A stretch of 64,000 bases of DNA from Candidatus Palauibacter soopunensis (GTDB lineage Bacteria; Gemmatimonadota; Gemmatimonadetes; Palauibacterales; Palauibacteraceae): the NCBI RefSeq assembly GCF_947581735.1, contig NZ_CANPVT010000032.1, positions 1 through 64,000 of the forward strand. The letters are read 5' to 3'. The position numbers were made by a program, and so were the translations under genes. The notes under the pieces are model-generated. The model saw only the letters and a list, made by a program, of their open reading frames with translations, ran no database searches and was not told the DNA's origin. Shown here piece after piece: positions 25,125-33,736 of this stretch. The first letter of the stretch is position 1. Each line of letters begins with the position of its first letter.

Positions 25125-26369
25125 CTATTGTGGTCGGTTGCTGCCCATTTCGTACACCTCGACGACCTCGACATCGAACTCGTCGCGGCGCAGCACCGCG
25201 ATTCTCCCGTGAGCCACGTCGAGCAACTCGACAGGCTGGCTCGTCACGGCGACCGTTGCTTCGAGCTGCCCCAAGGGGAACAGAACCGGAAGATTCACCG
25301 CCGCTACCTGCGTCCCGTCCGGCTCGATGATCGTCCATCGCCGCAACTCGTCGGCCAACTTGGGATAGTCCCCAATCCAGATCCTGCCATCGGCGTCGAC
25401 CTTGATCGCTCCAAAGGTGGGATAGAAATCCCGGATCGTGGACCGCTCCAACCGGCGGCGCCAGCCCGCTCGAAAGTCTTCGGGGAAAACCTCCAGGAAG
25501 CGCTCGGTCCACTCCTCCTTCTCCCGGACGGTGACCCTGCGGGGGGAGTATCCTCCGCGAAGGCGAGCGACCGGATCCACCCCGTGGTAGAGCGTGAGGT
25601 CGAGAGAATCGGTGGTGCCGGCGAGTGCGTGGCTCCCCCGGCCCGCGAAGAGTGCGGTCCGCGCGAATCCGACCGGAAGCCATTCGTCGGTGACGTAGCG
25701 CTCCTTTCCGGCCCATTCGCCCACGGTGTCCACGATCTCCCCCAAGTCGTTGCTAAGGACCAGAAAGACCGGTCCCCGCTGCAACCCCGGAGGCAGGGTC
25801 GGCCGCGTCTCCAGAGCCGCCACGACCTCGCCGCTCTCCAAGCGGCTGAGAGGCACGGCCGCACCGAGTCCGGCCCCCTGATCCAGCCGTTGGATGCGAG
25901 TCACGTCACCGTCCGCGTCCAGAAAAGTGAATCGTCGCAGACGCCGGTCGAACACGAACGGCATGCCATCCACGCCGACCCCGACCCGCTCGATCCACCT
26001 GTACTCCCCCGGCCCCTCCCCGTCACGACCCGAGCGCGCCCGAATGCTCCCGTCGCCATCAAGGAAAACCAGCTCGCGTGCACCGCCGTCCCCGATGATC
26101 AGGGCTGAGTCCGGCAGAAAGACGGCTCCTGCGACCCGGTCGAGATGAAGGTCCGGCAGAGCAGCCGTCGAATGGATCAGGCGTAGTTCGACCAAGGGAA
26201 GATCCAGCGCGTGCACATCGGAGATCCGCACGATGTCCTCGTCGGCCGGATCGCCTGCGCCCGTGCTCACCGATTCGGTTGTTCGATCCTCGCAGGCGAG
26301 GTGCATGGCGGAGGCTGCGACGATGATGACAAGGCGTTTCTCCACCCACCCGCCTCGATTCCTTCTCAC
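25125..26369 (-). CDS. 6-bladed beta-propeller lipoprotein (second of pair)
   Basis: 414 residues from GTG. The signal peptide (KRLVIIVAASAMHLAC) ends in a lipobox-like HLAC near residue 26. The mature part repeats blade-like units (VFLPDSALIIGDGGARELVFLD, GEGPGEYRWIERVGVGVDGM, FDRRLRRFTFLDADG), including the GEGPGEY motif typical of the 6-bladed beta-propeller lipoproteins common in Bacteroidetes and Gemmatimonadota. Likely anchored to the outer membrane and binding a ligand or glycan; no catalytic residues visible. GTGA overlap with the preceding paralogue shows coupling. Confidence 0.85.
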   Translation of the reverse strand: MRRNRGGWVEKRLVIIVAASAMHLACEDRTTESVSTGAGDPADEDIVRISDVHALDLPLVELRLIHSTAALPDLHLDRVAGAVFLPDSALIIGDGGARELVFLDGDGSIRARSGRDGEGPGEYRWIERVGVGVDGMPFVFDRRLRRFTFLDADGDVTRIQRLDQGAGLGAAVPLSRLESGEVVAALETRPTLPPGLQRGPVFLVLSNDLGEIVDTVGEWAGKERYVTDEWLPVGFARTALFAGRGSHALAGTTDSLDLTLYHGVDPVARLRGGYSPRRVTVREKEEWTERFLEVFPEDFRAGWRRRLERSTIRDFYPTFGAIKVDADGRIWIGDYPKLADELRRWTIIEPDGTQVAAVNLPVLFPLGQLEATVAVTSQPVELLDVAHGRIAVLRRDEFDVEVVEVYEMGSNRPQ

Positions 26370-27607
26370 GGCAGAGAGGCCCTGATGACGTAGTGGACGT
26401 CGAACTCATCGACAACCCGTGCGTAGATGCTGCCGTGCTGGATCCAAATCGGGCCTGCCGCGTCGAACGCGAGGCGAACGGATCCCAAGTAGTCGCCGTC
26501 CCCCGAGTACTGGTCGTAGAAGGCGGGCGCGCCCCTCGGCGTGATTCTCTCGACCCAGAGTCGTCCTTCGTCGTCCACGAATAGACCCTCAAGCAGTGGC
26601 TTGACGTCCGGCATCAGGGCAGCCACCTCCTCCGCCTGTCGCCGGAGTTCGGGGCTGTCGTCGACAATGCCCTCGACGTAGGCATCGCGATCCTCGTCCG
26701 TGACCCGTTGGACGGGGAGCCCGGCTTCGATGACCACCAGCGTGTCGCCGCCCTCGCCCGTTCGGACGATCCGGTACGACGCGTTGTTCGCGCGCCAGAA
26801 TCCACCGGAAGGATTGACCTCGATCAACTCGGCCGCCTCGAACGGAAGCGGCAGGAACCCCCAGCCCGCAGGCGTGCTGTATCCGTATGACCGAAAGCGT
26901 GCCTCGCCGACGTACACGGAGTCGATGGCCCCGGTGGACAGTTCGTAGGACTTGTAGTAGCGCCGCTCGCTCCACAGACTCAGGCCCGGCGGGGGCGGGT
27001 AGCCCGGATCGTCGTCTCCGTGCGTGGTCGCCCGCCAGTAGCGGCCCCGACCATCGAACACGCCGTCCCAGATGTATCCGTAGCTCATGACGGGCTTGGC
27101 GAACCGGCGTATCTCCTCACCGGTGGGGTCCACTCCCATGATCGTCCACTGTCCGGTGTCGTGGATCCAAAGGAGAGTGTCTCCGGACAGGCGTATCCCG
27201 TTGGCGCTGCCGATCTCGCCCGGCCCCTCGCCACGCCTCACGATCGTCCGCAGGTACTCGCCGCTGGAATCGAAGACGCGGACTTCCGCAGCCTGTTCGT
27301 CCAGCACGTAGATGGTGCCGTCGCTGGCCGCCTGGACGCCTCGAACGTCACCGAAGGTCACGTTAAGGTCTTCTCCTTCAAGGGATCCGAACTTGAGGTC
27401 CACGCGCGCCTCGATGACTTCCGGGCCGACGGAGTCCACGGCGGGGAGTGTTGGGTAGCGAACGAGGACGGCACCGCTCGGAAGTGTCTCGCGAGTCGGG
27501 TTGTCGGATGCCGGTTCCGGTTCGCAGGAGGTGAGTGCGGCAAACAGCGCGAGGACGAGAATGATGGCCGGCCCGGGGCCTGTAGAGGGCGGCTTGTGAC
27601 GGAACAT
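26366..27607 (-). CDS. 6-bladed beta-propeller lipoprotein (first of pair)
   Basis: 413 residues. MFRHKPPSTGPGPAIILVLA begins a signal peptide ending in AALTSC (lipobox LTSC, Cys near residue 28). Blade-like units follow: VQAASDGTIYVLDEQAAEVR, RRGEGPGEIGSANGI and GDTLLWIHDTGQWTIMG. It shares the GEGPGE motif and overall size with the downstream gene, so they are diverged paralogues in one operon. The start ATG is the one giving a proper lipoprotein signal; the frame is open further upstream. Likely a surface or periplasmic ligand-binding protein; substrate unknown. Confidence 0.85.
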   Translation of the reverse strand: MFRHKPPSTGPGPAIILVLALFAALTSCEPEPASDNPTRETLPSGAVLVRYPTLPAVDSVGPEVIEARVDLKFGSLEGEDLNVTFGDVRGVQAASDGTIYVLDEQAAEVRVFDSSGEYLRTIVRRGEGPGEIGSANGIRLSGDTLLWIHDTGQWTIMGVDPTGEEIRRFAKPVMSYGYIWDGVFDGRGRYWRATTHGDDDPGYPPPPGLSLWSERRYYKSYELSTGAIDSVYVGEARFRSYGYSTPAGWGFLPLPFEAAELIEVNPSGGFWRANNASYRIVRTGEGGDTLVVIEAGLPVQRVTDEDRDAYVEGIVDDSPELRRQAEEVAALMPDVKPLLEGLFVDDEGRLWVERITPRGAPAFYDQYSGDGDYLGSVRLAFDAAGPIWIQHGSIYARVVDEFDVHYVIRASLP

Positions 27608-27777
27608 GTCCGACCCTTCCGACTGGAGTTTGCAGCGAACGCCCGAATCGATACGGGAGTACCAAAGATACGGCTCGCGGACCTCGTCCTGCCATGCCAC
27701 GACCGCCCACGTGCCGCCACGGGGAAGGGAGAAAGCCCCGCCCGCGATCCCCGCGCGCTTCGGTGCGGGACATTCCG

Positions 27778-27865
27778 GGGTCGAGGGGGCGGAGCCCCTC
27801 GTCAGCCCCACCGTGTAATACGGGGGGTACGCTGGCTTGACGCCCTTAGCCTGCGTCAAGCCAGC
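27778..27865 (+). repeat. Structured repeat element, copy C
   Basis: Same order as copy A: G-run/C-run hairpin (CGAGGGGGCGGAGCCCCTCG), GTCAGCC, small palindrome CCGTGTAATACGG (27811-27823), then a 13-bp perfect inverted repeat, GCTGGCTTGACGC (27831-27843) with GCGTCAAGCCAGC (27853-27865). It stands directly before the second copy of the conserved segment and HEPN gene. The 170 bp between the beta-propeller start and this element show no gene. Confidence 0.7.
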
Positions 27866-28367
27866 CTTGGGGCGCCTCCAAAACCGCTCGGGCACGGCCC
27901 GCAACAGGCTCGACGGGCCGTCGGCACATTCCCCCGTCGTGGTCGCCGGCCTCGCGGACGACGAGGACGAAGCGGCAATCGATGCGAATCTGCAACAAAT
28001 CGGACGGTCCCTGCGGGTGAAGCGAATGGTTGGCGAGGTCTCCACGACAAAAACCATCGAAGAACGTGCTAGGGGGCTTGTCCGCGCCTAGCAGCTCAGG
28101 CATCGAAGGTCCCGTTGACAGATTGCAGAACCGGCAAGCAGTGTATGGAACTGCTGGCAGGTGCCATACCCTCTTCGTGTCGGATGATCACGATTTTCTT
28201 GGACATCTGAGTCGGACAGGCTGCATCCTACATGCGGGCCGAGGCCGAAGCAGTCGGCAAAGATCGGAGTTGGGCAAGTCACCGGACCATGGAGTGCTTG
28301 CCTGGGAGTTCGTGTACCTGTCGCCTCCAGACTCCTCGTACATCATGAACGAAGAACTGAGGACAGC
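27866..28367 (+). repeat. Conserved non-coding or decayed segment of the duplicated HEPN module, copy 2
   Basis: Aligns over most of its length with 9499-10010. Shared blocks include ATCGATGCGAATCTGCAA, CGAAGAACGTGCTA, TTTTCTTGGACA, TCGGACAGGCTGCATCC and CTCCAGACTCCTCGTAC. About 85 bp present here (around 28120-28190) are absent from copy 1. No convincing gene; the 3' part must hold the promoter and leader of the HEPN gene, since ATGAACGAAGAACT and GGACAGCAT just before the start are conserved. Confidence 0.55.
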
Positions 28368-29186
28368 ATGCCCATCACCGAACGGGGCGACTCCACGAGT
28401 TCCATCGATGAATACCTGCAATGCATGTGTGAAGATGCAGGAGCAGGCGTCGAGGAGATAACCGACCGAGACTTCGGCGAGGGAGTTCTAGAACCGGATT
28501 TCCGGTCTCAGTTGATCGCGATTCGCATCGTCCTGGAACGCAATCACGAAGCCGAGGAGAAGGTCTCGGCCGAGATCAAGAAACTCGAGGCCGATATCCG
28601 GGAACGCGGTGGCAACTCATGGATGGTAGATCGCTGGGTCGACGAGTTGTACAGCTCCACGTTTCTTGATTCTACACACAGCATGGCGGCTGTTGCCTTG
28701 ATAGTCCCGCTCATGGAGTCCCTGTTCGATCGAGCTTTCCGCTACCTCAAGCATGCCATAGGGGAGTCGCATTCACTGGGGAGCGGCCACGAACGGTGGC
28801 AACTCGACGATCCATGGGATCATCGCTACATGTGGAAGCGCGGTCGTCGGTCTCGCGGCATCGCGAAGGGAATCGTTCAGCTTGCTGAAGCAATCGACTT
28901 AAGGAAGCACCTTCCCGGCGATCTGGAGAGAACCCTGTCGGTTCTCTTCAAGTATCGGAACAAGATGTTCCATTGCGGTCTCGAATGGCCCAAAGAGGAT
29001 GTGAAACATTTTGCCAACCTGATTAGGTCGAACGGGTGGGCGGAGTGCTTCGCCAGAGCCGAATCAGGCAGAGATCCCTGCACCTTCTATATGTCAAGGG
29101 AGTTCATTGATCACTGCCTAGATACCGTGGATGAGGTCATCGCGGGCATCGGCGCGTACGTACGCCTCCACGTACACCTGTTTTAG
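28368..29186 (+). CDS. HEPN-motif protein, candidate RNase (copy 2)
   Basis: 272 residues, paralogue of the protein at 10011. The Rx4H motif is in KYRNKMFHCGLEWP (R197, N198, H202). The first 120 residues are nearly the same as copy 1 (EEITDRDFGEGVLEPDFRSQ). Between the hydrophobic helix (HSMAAVALIVPLMESLFD) and the HEPN part it carries about 25 extra residues (GESHSLGSGHERWQLDDPWD region). Conservation of the reading frame, the catalytic motif and flanking DNA while other parts differ argues that both genes have been kept by selection. A toxin or abortive-infection role is inferred from the motif and the mobile setting only. Confidence 0.7.
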   Translation: MPITERGDSTSSIDEYLQCMCEDAGAGVEEITDRDFGEGVLEPDFRSQLIAIRIVLERNHEAEEKVSAEIKKLEADIRERGGNSWMVDRWVDELYSSTFLDSTHSMAAVALIVPLMESLFDRAFRYLKHAIGESHSLGSGHERWQLDDPWDHRYMWKRGRRSRGIAKGIVQLAEAIDLRKHLPGDLERTLSVLFKYRNKMFHCGLEWPKEDVKHFANLIRSNGWAECFARAESGRDPCTFYMSREFIDHCLDTVDEVIAGIGAYVRLHVHLF

Positions 29187-29240
29187 GCAGACGGCCCACC
29201 CAAGAATCGGTGATGGCGTCGGGGCGGCGGCCAACACCTG

Positions 29241-29300
29241 AGGCGTCGCGAGCGATCCACTCTCTCGTCAACGCGGGACCCGACCACAGCACAAGGCAAG
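29241..29300 (+). pseudogene. Remnant of the small winged-helix gene
   Basis: GCGAGCGATCCACTCTCTCG and the next bases (TCAACGCGGGA) match 11790-11815 in the intact small winged-helix ORF almost base for base (RAIHSLVNAG against RAIQSLVNAG). The frame then diverges (PDHSTRQELRAG) and no start or full domain remains. It sits at the same relative place, between HEPN gene and integrase, so this unit once had the same gene set as the first one. Confidence 0.6.
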
Positions 29301-29386
29301 AGCTGCGTGCCGGGCTCACCCGGTAGCGGGACGGGACCGGTGGCGGGCCACATTGCGGGCTGCGGGAATCAACGGGTCGGCCCGGT

Positions 29387-30601
29387 CTAGCGGTCTCCGC
29401 TCCCATCTGTCAAGTAGCTCGCCCAATCGTCCATGAGCTTGCGTCGGCGCTCGAACAGGTCGGTGCGCCGGTACGCTGCCTCGACCTTGCTCTTGACCAC
29501 GTGGGCCAGTGCCGCCTCGACGACCTCCCGGGGATGGTCGGTCTTCTCCGCCGCCCAGTCCCGGAACGACGACCGGAACCCGTGCGGCACCGCCGCGATC
29601 CCGTGCTTCCTCAAGAGCCGGTTCAGCCGCTTCCCGTCCAGCGTCCTCCCGCGCTCGTTCACGAACACGACCGGATTCTTCCCGCCCTCCAGCTTTCGGG
29701 CCGCCTCCAGAATCTCCAGCGCCCGGCCGCACAGCGGCACCCGCTGCTCCCGCCCGGTCTTCATCCGGCTCGCCGGGATCGTCCACACGCCCGAGTCCCG
29801 GTCCATCTCGCTCCACACCGCGCCGCGGACCTCGGCGCCCCGCGCCGCCGTCAGCACCATGAACTCGAACGCCAACGTATCCACCTTGCCCGGATCGCCC
29901 GCCCGCACCTTCTCGATGGCCGCAGCGACCTCGCCGTGAGGCAGGGCCTTGTGGTGGGTGACGACATCGTGCTGCGGGCCCAGAAGGTGCAGAATCCGGT
30001 CGCAGGGGTTGTCCGTCCGCCACTCCATGGCGATGGCCCATTCCAGTACCGCCCGGATGCGCATGTGGACGAACCGCGCCGTGGGAGCCTTGGCGTGCCA
30101 GATCGGGGTGAGGATCTCCAGCACGTCGGCGCTTGCGACCTCCGAGACGGCCACGCCGCCGATGCGGGGGAAGGCGTGAATCTCCAAGTTACGGAACCAC
30201 TCCCTCGCGTACGCCTTGCTCCGCCACCCGGCCCGCTTCTGCTCCAACACCCGCTCGGCGGCCTCGGCGAAGGTGGGGATGCCGACCAGCCGCCGCTTCT
30301 CTGCCAACGGATCGCCGCCCGCGCGGGCGAGCTTGCGGTTGGCGAGCGCCTGCTCGCGGGCCTCGGCGAGGGAGACGAGTTCGACGCTCCCGAGTCCGAG
30401 TTCGCGCTTGCGCCCGCGGACGACGAGACGTTGTATCCAGCTACGGGTTCCGGTCTTCTGGACGTAGAGGTAGAGTCCGTTGCCGTCGCAGTGTCTTCCG
30501 GGCGGAGCGGAGCGCACGAAGGGGGCCGAGAGCCGCTTGTGGGGATGGCGGCCCTTGGGCTTGCCACGTGGTTTGGTGGGAGTGGCGGTCACATTATCCA
30601 T
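29387..30601 (-). CDS. Tyrosine-type site-specific integrase (P4-like), second copy
   Basis: 404 residues, clearly related to the integrase at 12289 along its whole length. N-terminal DUF4102-type domain (CDGNGLYLYVQKTGTRSW, GLGSVELVSLAEAREQA), core-binding helices, then the catalytic residues: Arg in ARGAEVRGAVW, HGFRSSFRDW, ALAHVV and Tyr in VEAAYRRTDLFERRR. Complete and probably active. ATG at 30601; a promoter just upstream predicts a leaderless or near-leaderless transcript, as for the first integrase. Insertion here lies next to serA, with no tRNA gene seen. Confidence 0.93.
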   Translation of the reverse strand: MDNVTATPTKPRGKPKGRHPHKRLSAPFVRSAPPGRHCDGNGLYLYVQKTGTRSWIQRLVVRGRKRELGLGSVELVSLAEAREQALANRKLARAGGDPLAEKRRLVGIPTFAEAAERVLEQKRAGWRSKAYAREWFRNLEIHAFPRIGGVAVSEVASADVLEILTPIWHAKAPTARFVHMRIRAVLEWAIAMEWRTDNPCDRILHLLGPQHDVVTHHKALPHGEVAAAIEKVRAGDPGKVDTLAFEFMVLTAARGAEVRGAVWSEMDRDSGVWTIPASRMKTGREQRVPLCGRALEILEAARKLEGGKNPVVFVNERGRTLDGKRLNRLLRKHGIAAVPHGFRSSFRDWAAEKTDHPREVVEAALAHVVKSKVEAAYRRTDLFERRRKLMDDWASYLTDGSGDR

Positions 30602-30607
30602 CCCCTA

Positions 30608-30636
30608 ATCGTATCGGGGATGGAAGGGGATAGCAA
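30608..30636 (-). promoter_or_regulatory. Promoter of integrase 2, near-leaderless arrangement
   Basis: On the minus strand TTGCTA (30636-30631), a 17-nt spacer and TACGAT (30613-30608) end 6 nt before the ATG at 30601. The upstream sequence CTATCCCCTTCCATCCCC resembles CATCCCCTTGCATCTCCC at the first integrase promoter, so the control region is conserved. The remaining gap to 30848 holds no gene that I can see. Confidence 0.6.
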
Positions 30637-30848
30637 GGATCGGCGCTGGACCAACGAGGTAGGAGAAATCCTACTTAAAGCGTTACGGATAAAGGATGTT
30701 ACGAACGGTCATGGACGAAGACGGACGACATCGGATTCCGTATGTCCGACTTGCAGCGCTACGTGACCGAGGAGCGACGCAGAGCGCAGCGTTCAGGCGA
30801 GATGCAGCGCCGCTCGAACGCAGCGGGGCTTTGCCACGGTCTGCCAGA

Positions 30849-32459
30849 TCAGTCGAAGTGGATCTGGCGGACTTCGTCGATGCCGTCGAGTTCGCTCAGG
30901 CCGCGCAGCACTTCGGGCGGGACTTCGCCGTCGATCCGCACCACGCCGAGGGAGCGGCCCCCGCCGCGGCGCCGCGCCAGGTGGTACTCTGCGATGTTTG
31001 CGTTCGCCTCGCCGAGTACGGTGCCCACCGCGCCGATCACGCCCGGCCGGTCGCGATTGCGGATGAAGAGGCAGGTGCCGAGCGGCTGCGTGTCGACGCG
31101 AAACGTCCCCACGCGCACGATCCGCGGCTCCATGCGCGCGCCCATCAACGCGCCGCCCACGACCATTCCCCCGGCTCTCCCCGAAGCCGCGGAGAGTTCG
31201 ACGTAGTTCGTGTAGTCGCCCACGGCCTGCGTGCGTACGCGCACGATCTCCAGGCCCCGCTCCGCCGCGATCGAAAGGGCATTCACGACGTTGAGCGGGG
31301 GATCGACGCGGCGTTCGAGGAAACCGACGGCGACGCTGGCCGCGAGGGGTCCGAGCACACCGTCCTGGGGGCCTCCATAGCGCACGTCGATCCGGCCCGG
31401 GGGCGTGTCCTGCAACCCGGCGAGGAGACGTCCCAGACGGTACCCGAGACCCATGATGGGTCCCGCCCCGTCGCGGTCTTCGGCTTCGAACGGGGCGTTC
31501 AGCGCGGCGCTGTAGTCGCCCTTGACCAGCGCGTCCCGCACGGCGACGGCGATCTGACGGGAGACCTGACGCTGGGCTTCGTACGTGGACGCGCCCAGGT
31601 GCGGGCTGAACACGAGTTGGGGGGCATCCCGCAGCGGGCTGTCCTCGGGGAGCGGTTCCGTCTCGAACACATCGAGACCGGCGGCTCCGAGATGACCGCT
31701 GGCGAGCGCCTCGGCCAGCGCCGGCTCATCCACGAGCCCGCCCCGCGCCGCGTTCACCAGAATCGAGCCCGGGCGCATGGCCTTGAGCTCCTTGCTGCCG
31801 ATGAACCCGCGGTTCTCATCGGAGAGGGGGACGTGCAGCGTAATCGCGTGGCATGTCGGAAGGAGTTCCTCGAGGCTTGCGAGTTCCACCCCCAGGTCGC
31901 TCGCACGGTCGGCGCTCACGAAGGGATCGTGGGCGACGACGCGCATCCCGAACGCGCGCGCCCGCCACACGACCTCCGCTCCGATCCGCCCGAGTCCGAT
32001 CACACCGAGCGTCTTCCCGCTCAACTGGATCCCGCGCAGCTCCTTGCGCTTCCATTCCCCGGCGCGGATGCTCGCGTCCGCCTCCGTGATCCGGCGGGCT
32101 GCGGCGAGGAGCAGGGCGAAGGCGAGTTCGGCGGTGGACTGCGTGTTCGCGGCCGGCGCGTTGAGCACGGCGATTCCGCGCCGGGTGGCGGCGGGGATGT
32201 CGATGTTGTCCACGCCCACGCCCGCCCGTCCCACGACCCTCAGCCGGTCGGCGGACTCGATGAGGTCGGGGGTCACCTTCGTGCGGGACCTCACGATGAG
32301 TGCCGATGCGCCTTCGAGCGCGCCGCGGAGCGTCTCGCGATCCGATTCCGTGTGATCCTCGACCACGAGCCCGGGGGCGGCCCGCAACGTCTCGATCCCA
32401 TCCGGGAGGAGGGGATCCGCAATGATGACGCGAAGGTCGCCCTCGTTCGAATCGCTCAC
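30849..32459 (-). CDS. serA: D-3-phosphoglycerate dehydrogenase
   Basis: 536 residues, the long type with an intervening ASB domain and a C-terminal ACT domain. NAD-binding motif GLGRIGAEVVWRARAFGMRV near residue 150; active-site region NAARGGLVDEPALAEAL (Arg), then DVFETEPLPEDSPL (Glu) and SPHLGASTYEAQ (His). The ACT domain (GTCLFIRNRDRPGVIGAVGTV) usually binds serine for feedback inhibition. It catalyses the first step of serine synthesis. GTG start, 10 bp after the aminotransferase stop on the same strand, so the two form a serine operon. Confidence 0.95.
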   Translation of the reverse strand: MSDSNEGDLRVIIADPLLPDGIETLRAAPGLVVEDHTESDRETLRGALEGASALIVRSRTKVTPDLIESADRLRVVGRAGVGVDNIDIPAATRRGIAVLNAPAANTQSTAELAFALLLAAARRITEADASIRAGEWKRKELRGIQLSGKTLGVIGLGRIGAEVVWRARAFGMRVVAHDPFVSADRASDLGVELASLEELLPTCHAITLHVPLSDENRGFIGSKELKAMRPGSILVNAARGGLVDEPALAEALASGHLGAAGLDVFETEPLPEDSPLRDAPQLVFSPHLGASTYEAQRQVSRQIAVAVRDALVKGDYSAALNAPFEAEDRDGAGPIMGLGYRLGRLLAGLQDTPPGRIDVRYGGPQDGVLGPLAASVAVGFLERRVDPPLNVVNALSIAAERGLEIVRVRTQAVGDYTNYVELSAASGRAGGMVVGGALMGARMEPRIVRVGTFRVDTQPLGTCLFIRNRDRPGVIGAVGTVLGEANANIAEYHLARRRGGGRSLGVVRIDGEVPPEVLRGLSELDGIDEVRQIHFD

Positions 32460-32469
32460 GAGACTTCGC

Positions 32470-33570
32470 TCACAGGACTTCGTCGAGGATGGCCAGAAGC
32501 GCCTCCAGCTCGTCGAGAGTGTGCTCGCCCATGTGTCCGATCCGGAACGACGGCTGTTTCAAGGGTCCGTAGCCCGCCGCCACCGTGTATCCGTGCGCCA
32601 GCGCGCGGGAGACGACTTCCGGACCCGTCAGACCATCCGGAAGCATGATGACCGTTACGCAGGGCGAGCGGTAGCCTTCCGGCGCGAGCACCCGCCACGG
32701 CCGGCCCGTTCGTGCAGCCGTATGGTCCACCCATTCGTACGTCCGGCGGGCCATCGCATCGTGCCGCGCCCAGCGCGCCTCCAGCCCTTCCGCCATCATC
32801 CGGTCCAGCTGCCGCTCGAGCGCGAAGAAGAGCGAGACCGCCGGCGTATTCGGCGTCTGCCAGCGCTCGAGATTCTTCTCGAACTTGAGGATGTCGAAGT
32901 AGAAGCCCCGGTGTTCGACCTCCTTCGCGCGGGTGAGCGCCCGTTCGGACGCGACGGCCAGCGCGAGGCCCGGCGGCAGCGCCACCGCCTTCTGCGAACC
33001 TGTGAGGACGAAGTCCAGTCCCCATTCGTCGGTCTTCACCGGCGCCCCGGCCAGGGACGAGACGGTATCGACGGCGATCAGCACGTCGTCGAACTCGTGG
33101 ACGACGGCGGCGAGTTCCTCCAGCGGATTGAGGACGCCGGTCGAGCTCTCGGAGTGGACGACCGTGACGAGGTCGTACCGGCCGGGCGCCGCGGCGAGCG
33201 CGTCGCGCAGCCGCTCCGGGAGGTTCGGCTCGCCCCACTCCGCCTTGAGCGCGTCCGCGGGGCGCCCCGTCGCTTCGGCGATCGCGTGGAACCGCTTGCT
33301 GAACGACCCGTTCGTGAGGCAGAGGACGCGGCGGCGCGTGAGGTTCGTGATCGCCGCTTCCATCATGCCGGTGGCAGACGAGGTCGACAGATACACCGGC
33401 CGCGACGTCCGGAAGAGTCGCGACGCGGACGGCTGCATCGCTTCGATCAAGCCCGAGACCTCGGCGCTCCGGTGTCCGACGACGGGTCGCCGCATGGCGT
33501 CGAACAGATCCGGGGGAACTTCGGTCGGGCCGGGCAGAAAGAAGCGGCCGAACGAGATTGGCGGGTTCAT
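32470..33570 (-). CDS. Class V aminotransferase, likely phosphoserine aminotransferase
   Basis: 366 residues from MNPPISFGRFFLPGPTEVPP. The fold type I, class V pattern is clear: TSSATGMMEAAITNL, VVHSESSTGVLNP, DTVSSLAGAP and the PLP lysine in LTGSQKAVALPPGLAL. It resembles alanine-glyoxylate/serine-pyruvate aminotransferases more than classic SerC. Because it sits 10 bp upstream of serA in the same direction, its likely reaction is phosphohydroxypyruvate plus glutamate to phosphoserine, the second step of serine synthesis (inference from context). The start was chosen at the family-like FLPGPT beginning; the frame is open further upstream. Confidence 0.88.
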   Translation of the reverse strand: MNPPISFGRFFLPGPTEVPPDLFDAMRRPVVGHRSAEVSGLIEAMQPSASRLFRTSRPVYLSTSSATGMMEAAITNLTRRRVLCLTNGSFSKRFHAIAEATGRPADALKAEWGEPNLPERLRDALAAAPGRYDLVTVVHSESSTGVLNPLEELAAVVHEFDDVLIAVDTVSSLAGAPVKTDEWGLDFVLTGSQKAVALPPGLALAVASERALTRAKEVEHRGFYFDILKFEKNLERWQTPNTPAVSLFFALERQLDRMMAEGLEARWARHDAMARRTYEWVDHTAARTGRPWRVLAPEGYRSPCVTVIMLPDGLTGPEVVSRALAHGYTVAAGYGPLKQPSFRIGHMGEHTLDELEALLAILDEVL

Positions 33571-33736
33571 GGCGGGAGATGGTATCGCTCCCGGAGGCCT
33601 GTCGCCAATCGTTCGCGCGAGGCTCGCGCCGCCTTCGGTTGACGGACCGCTGGAGGCGCAAGATCTTGCGCCCCGCTCGAGGACGTTCCGCACCGCCGGA
33701 GCCGTCCCCGGACCCGCTGGCCGAACCGGAATCCAC

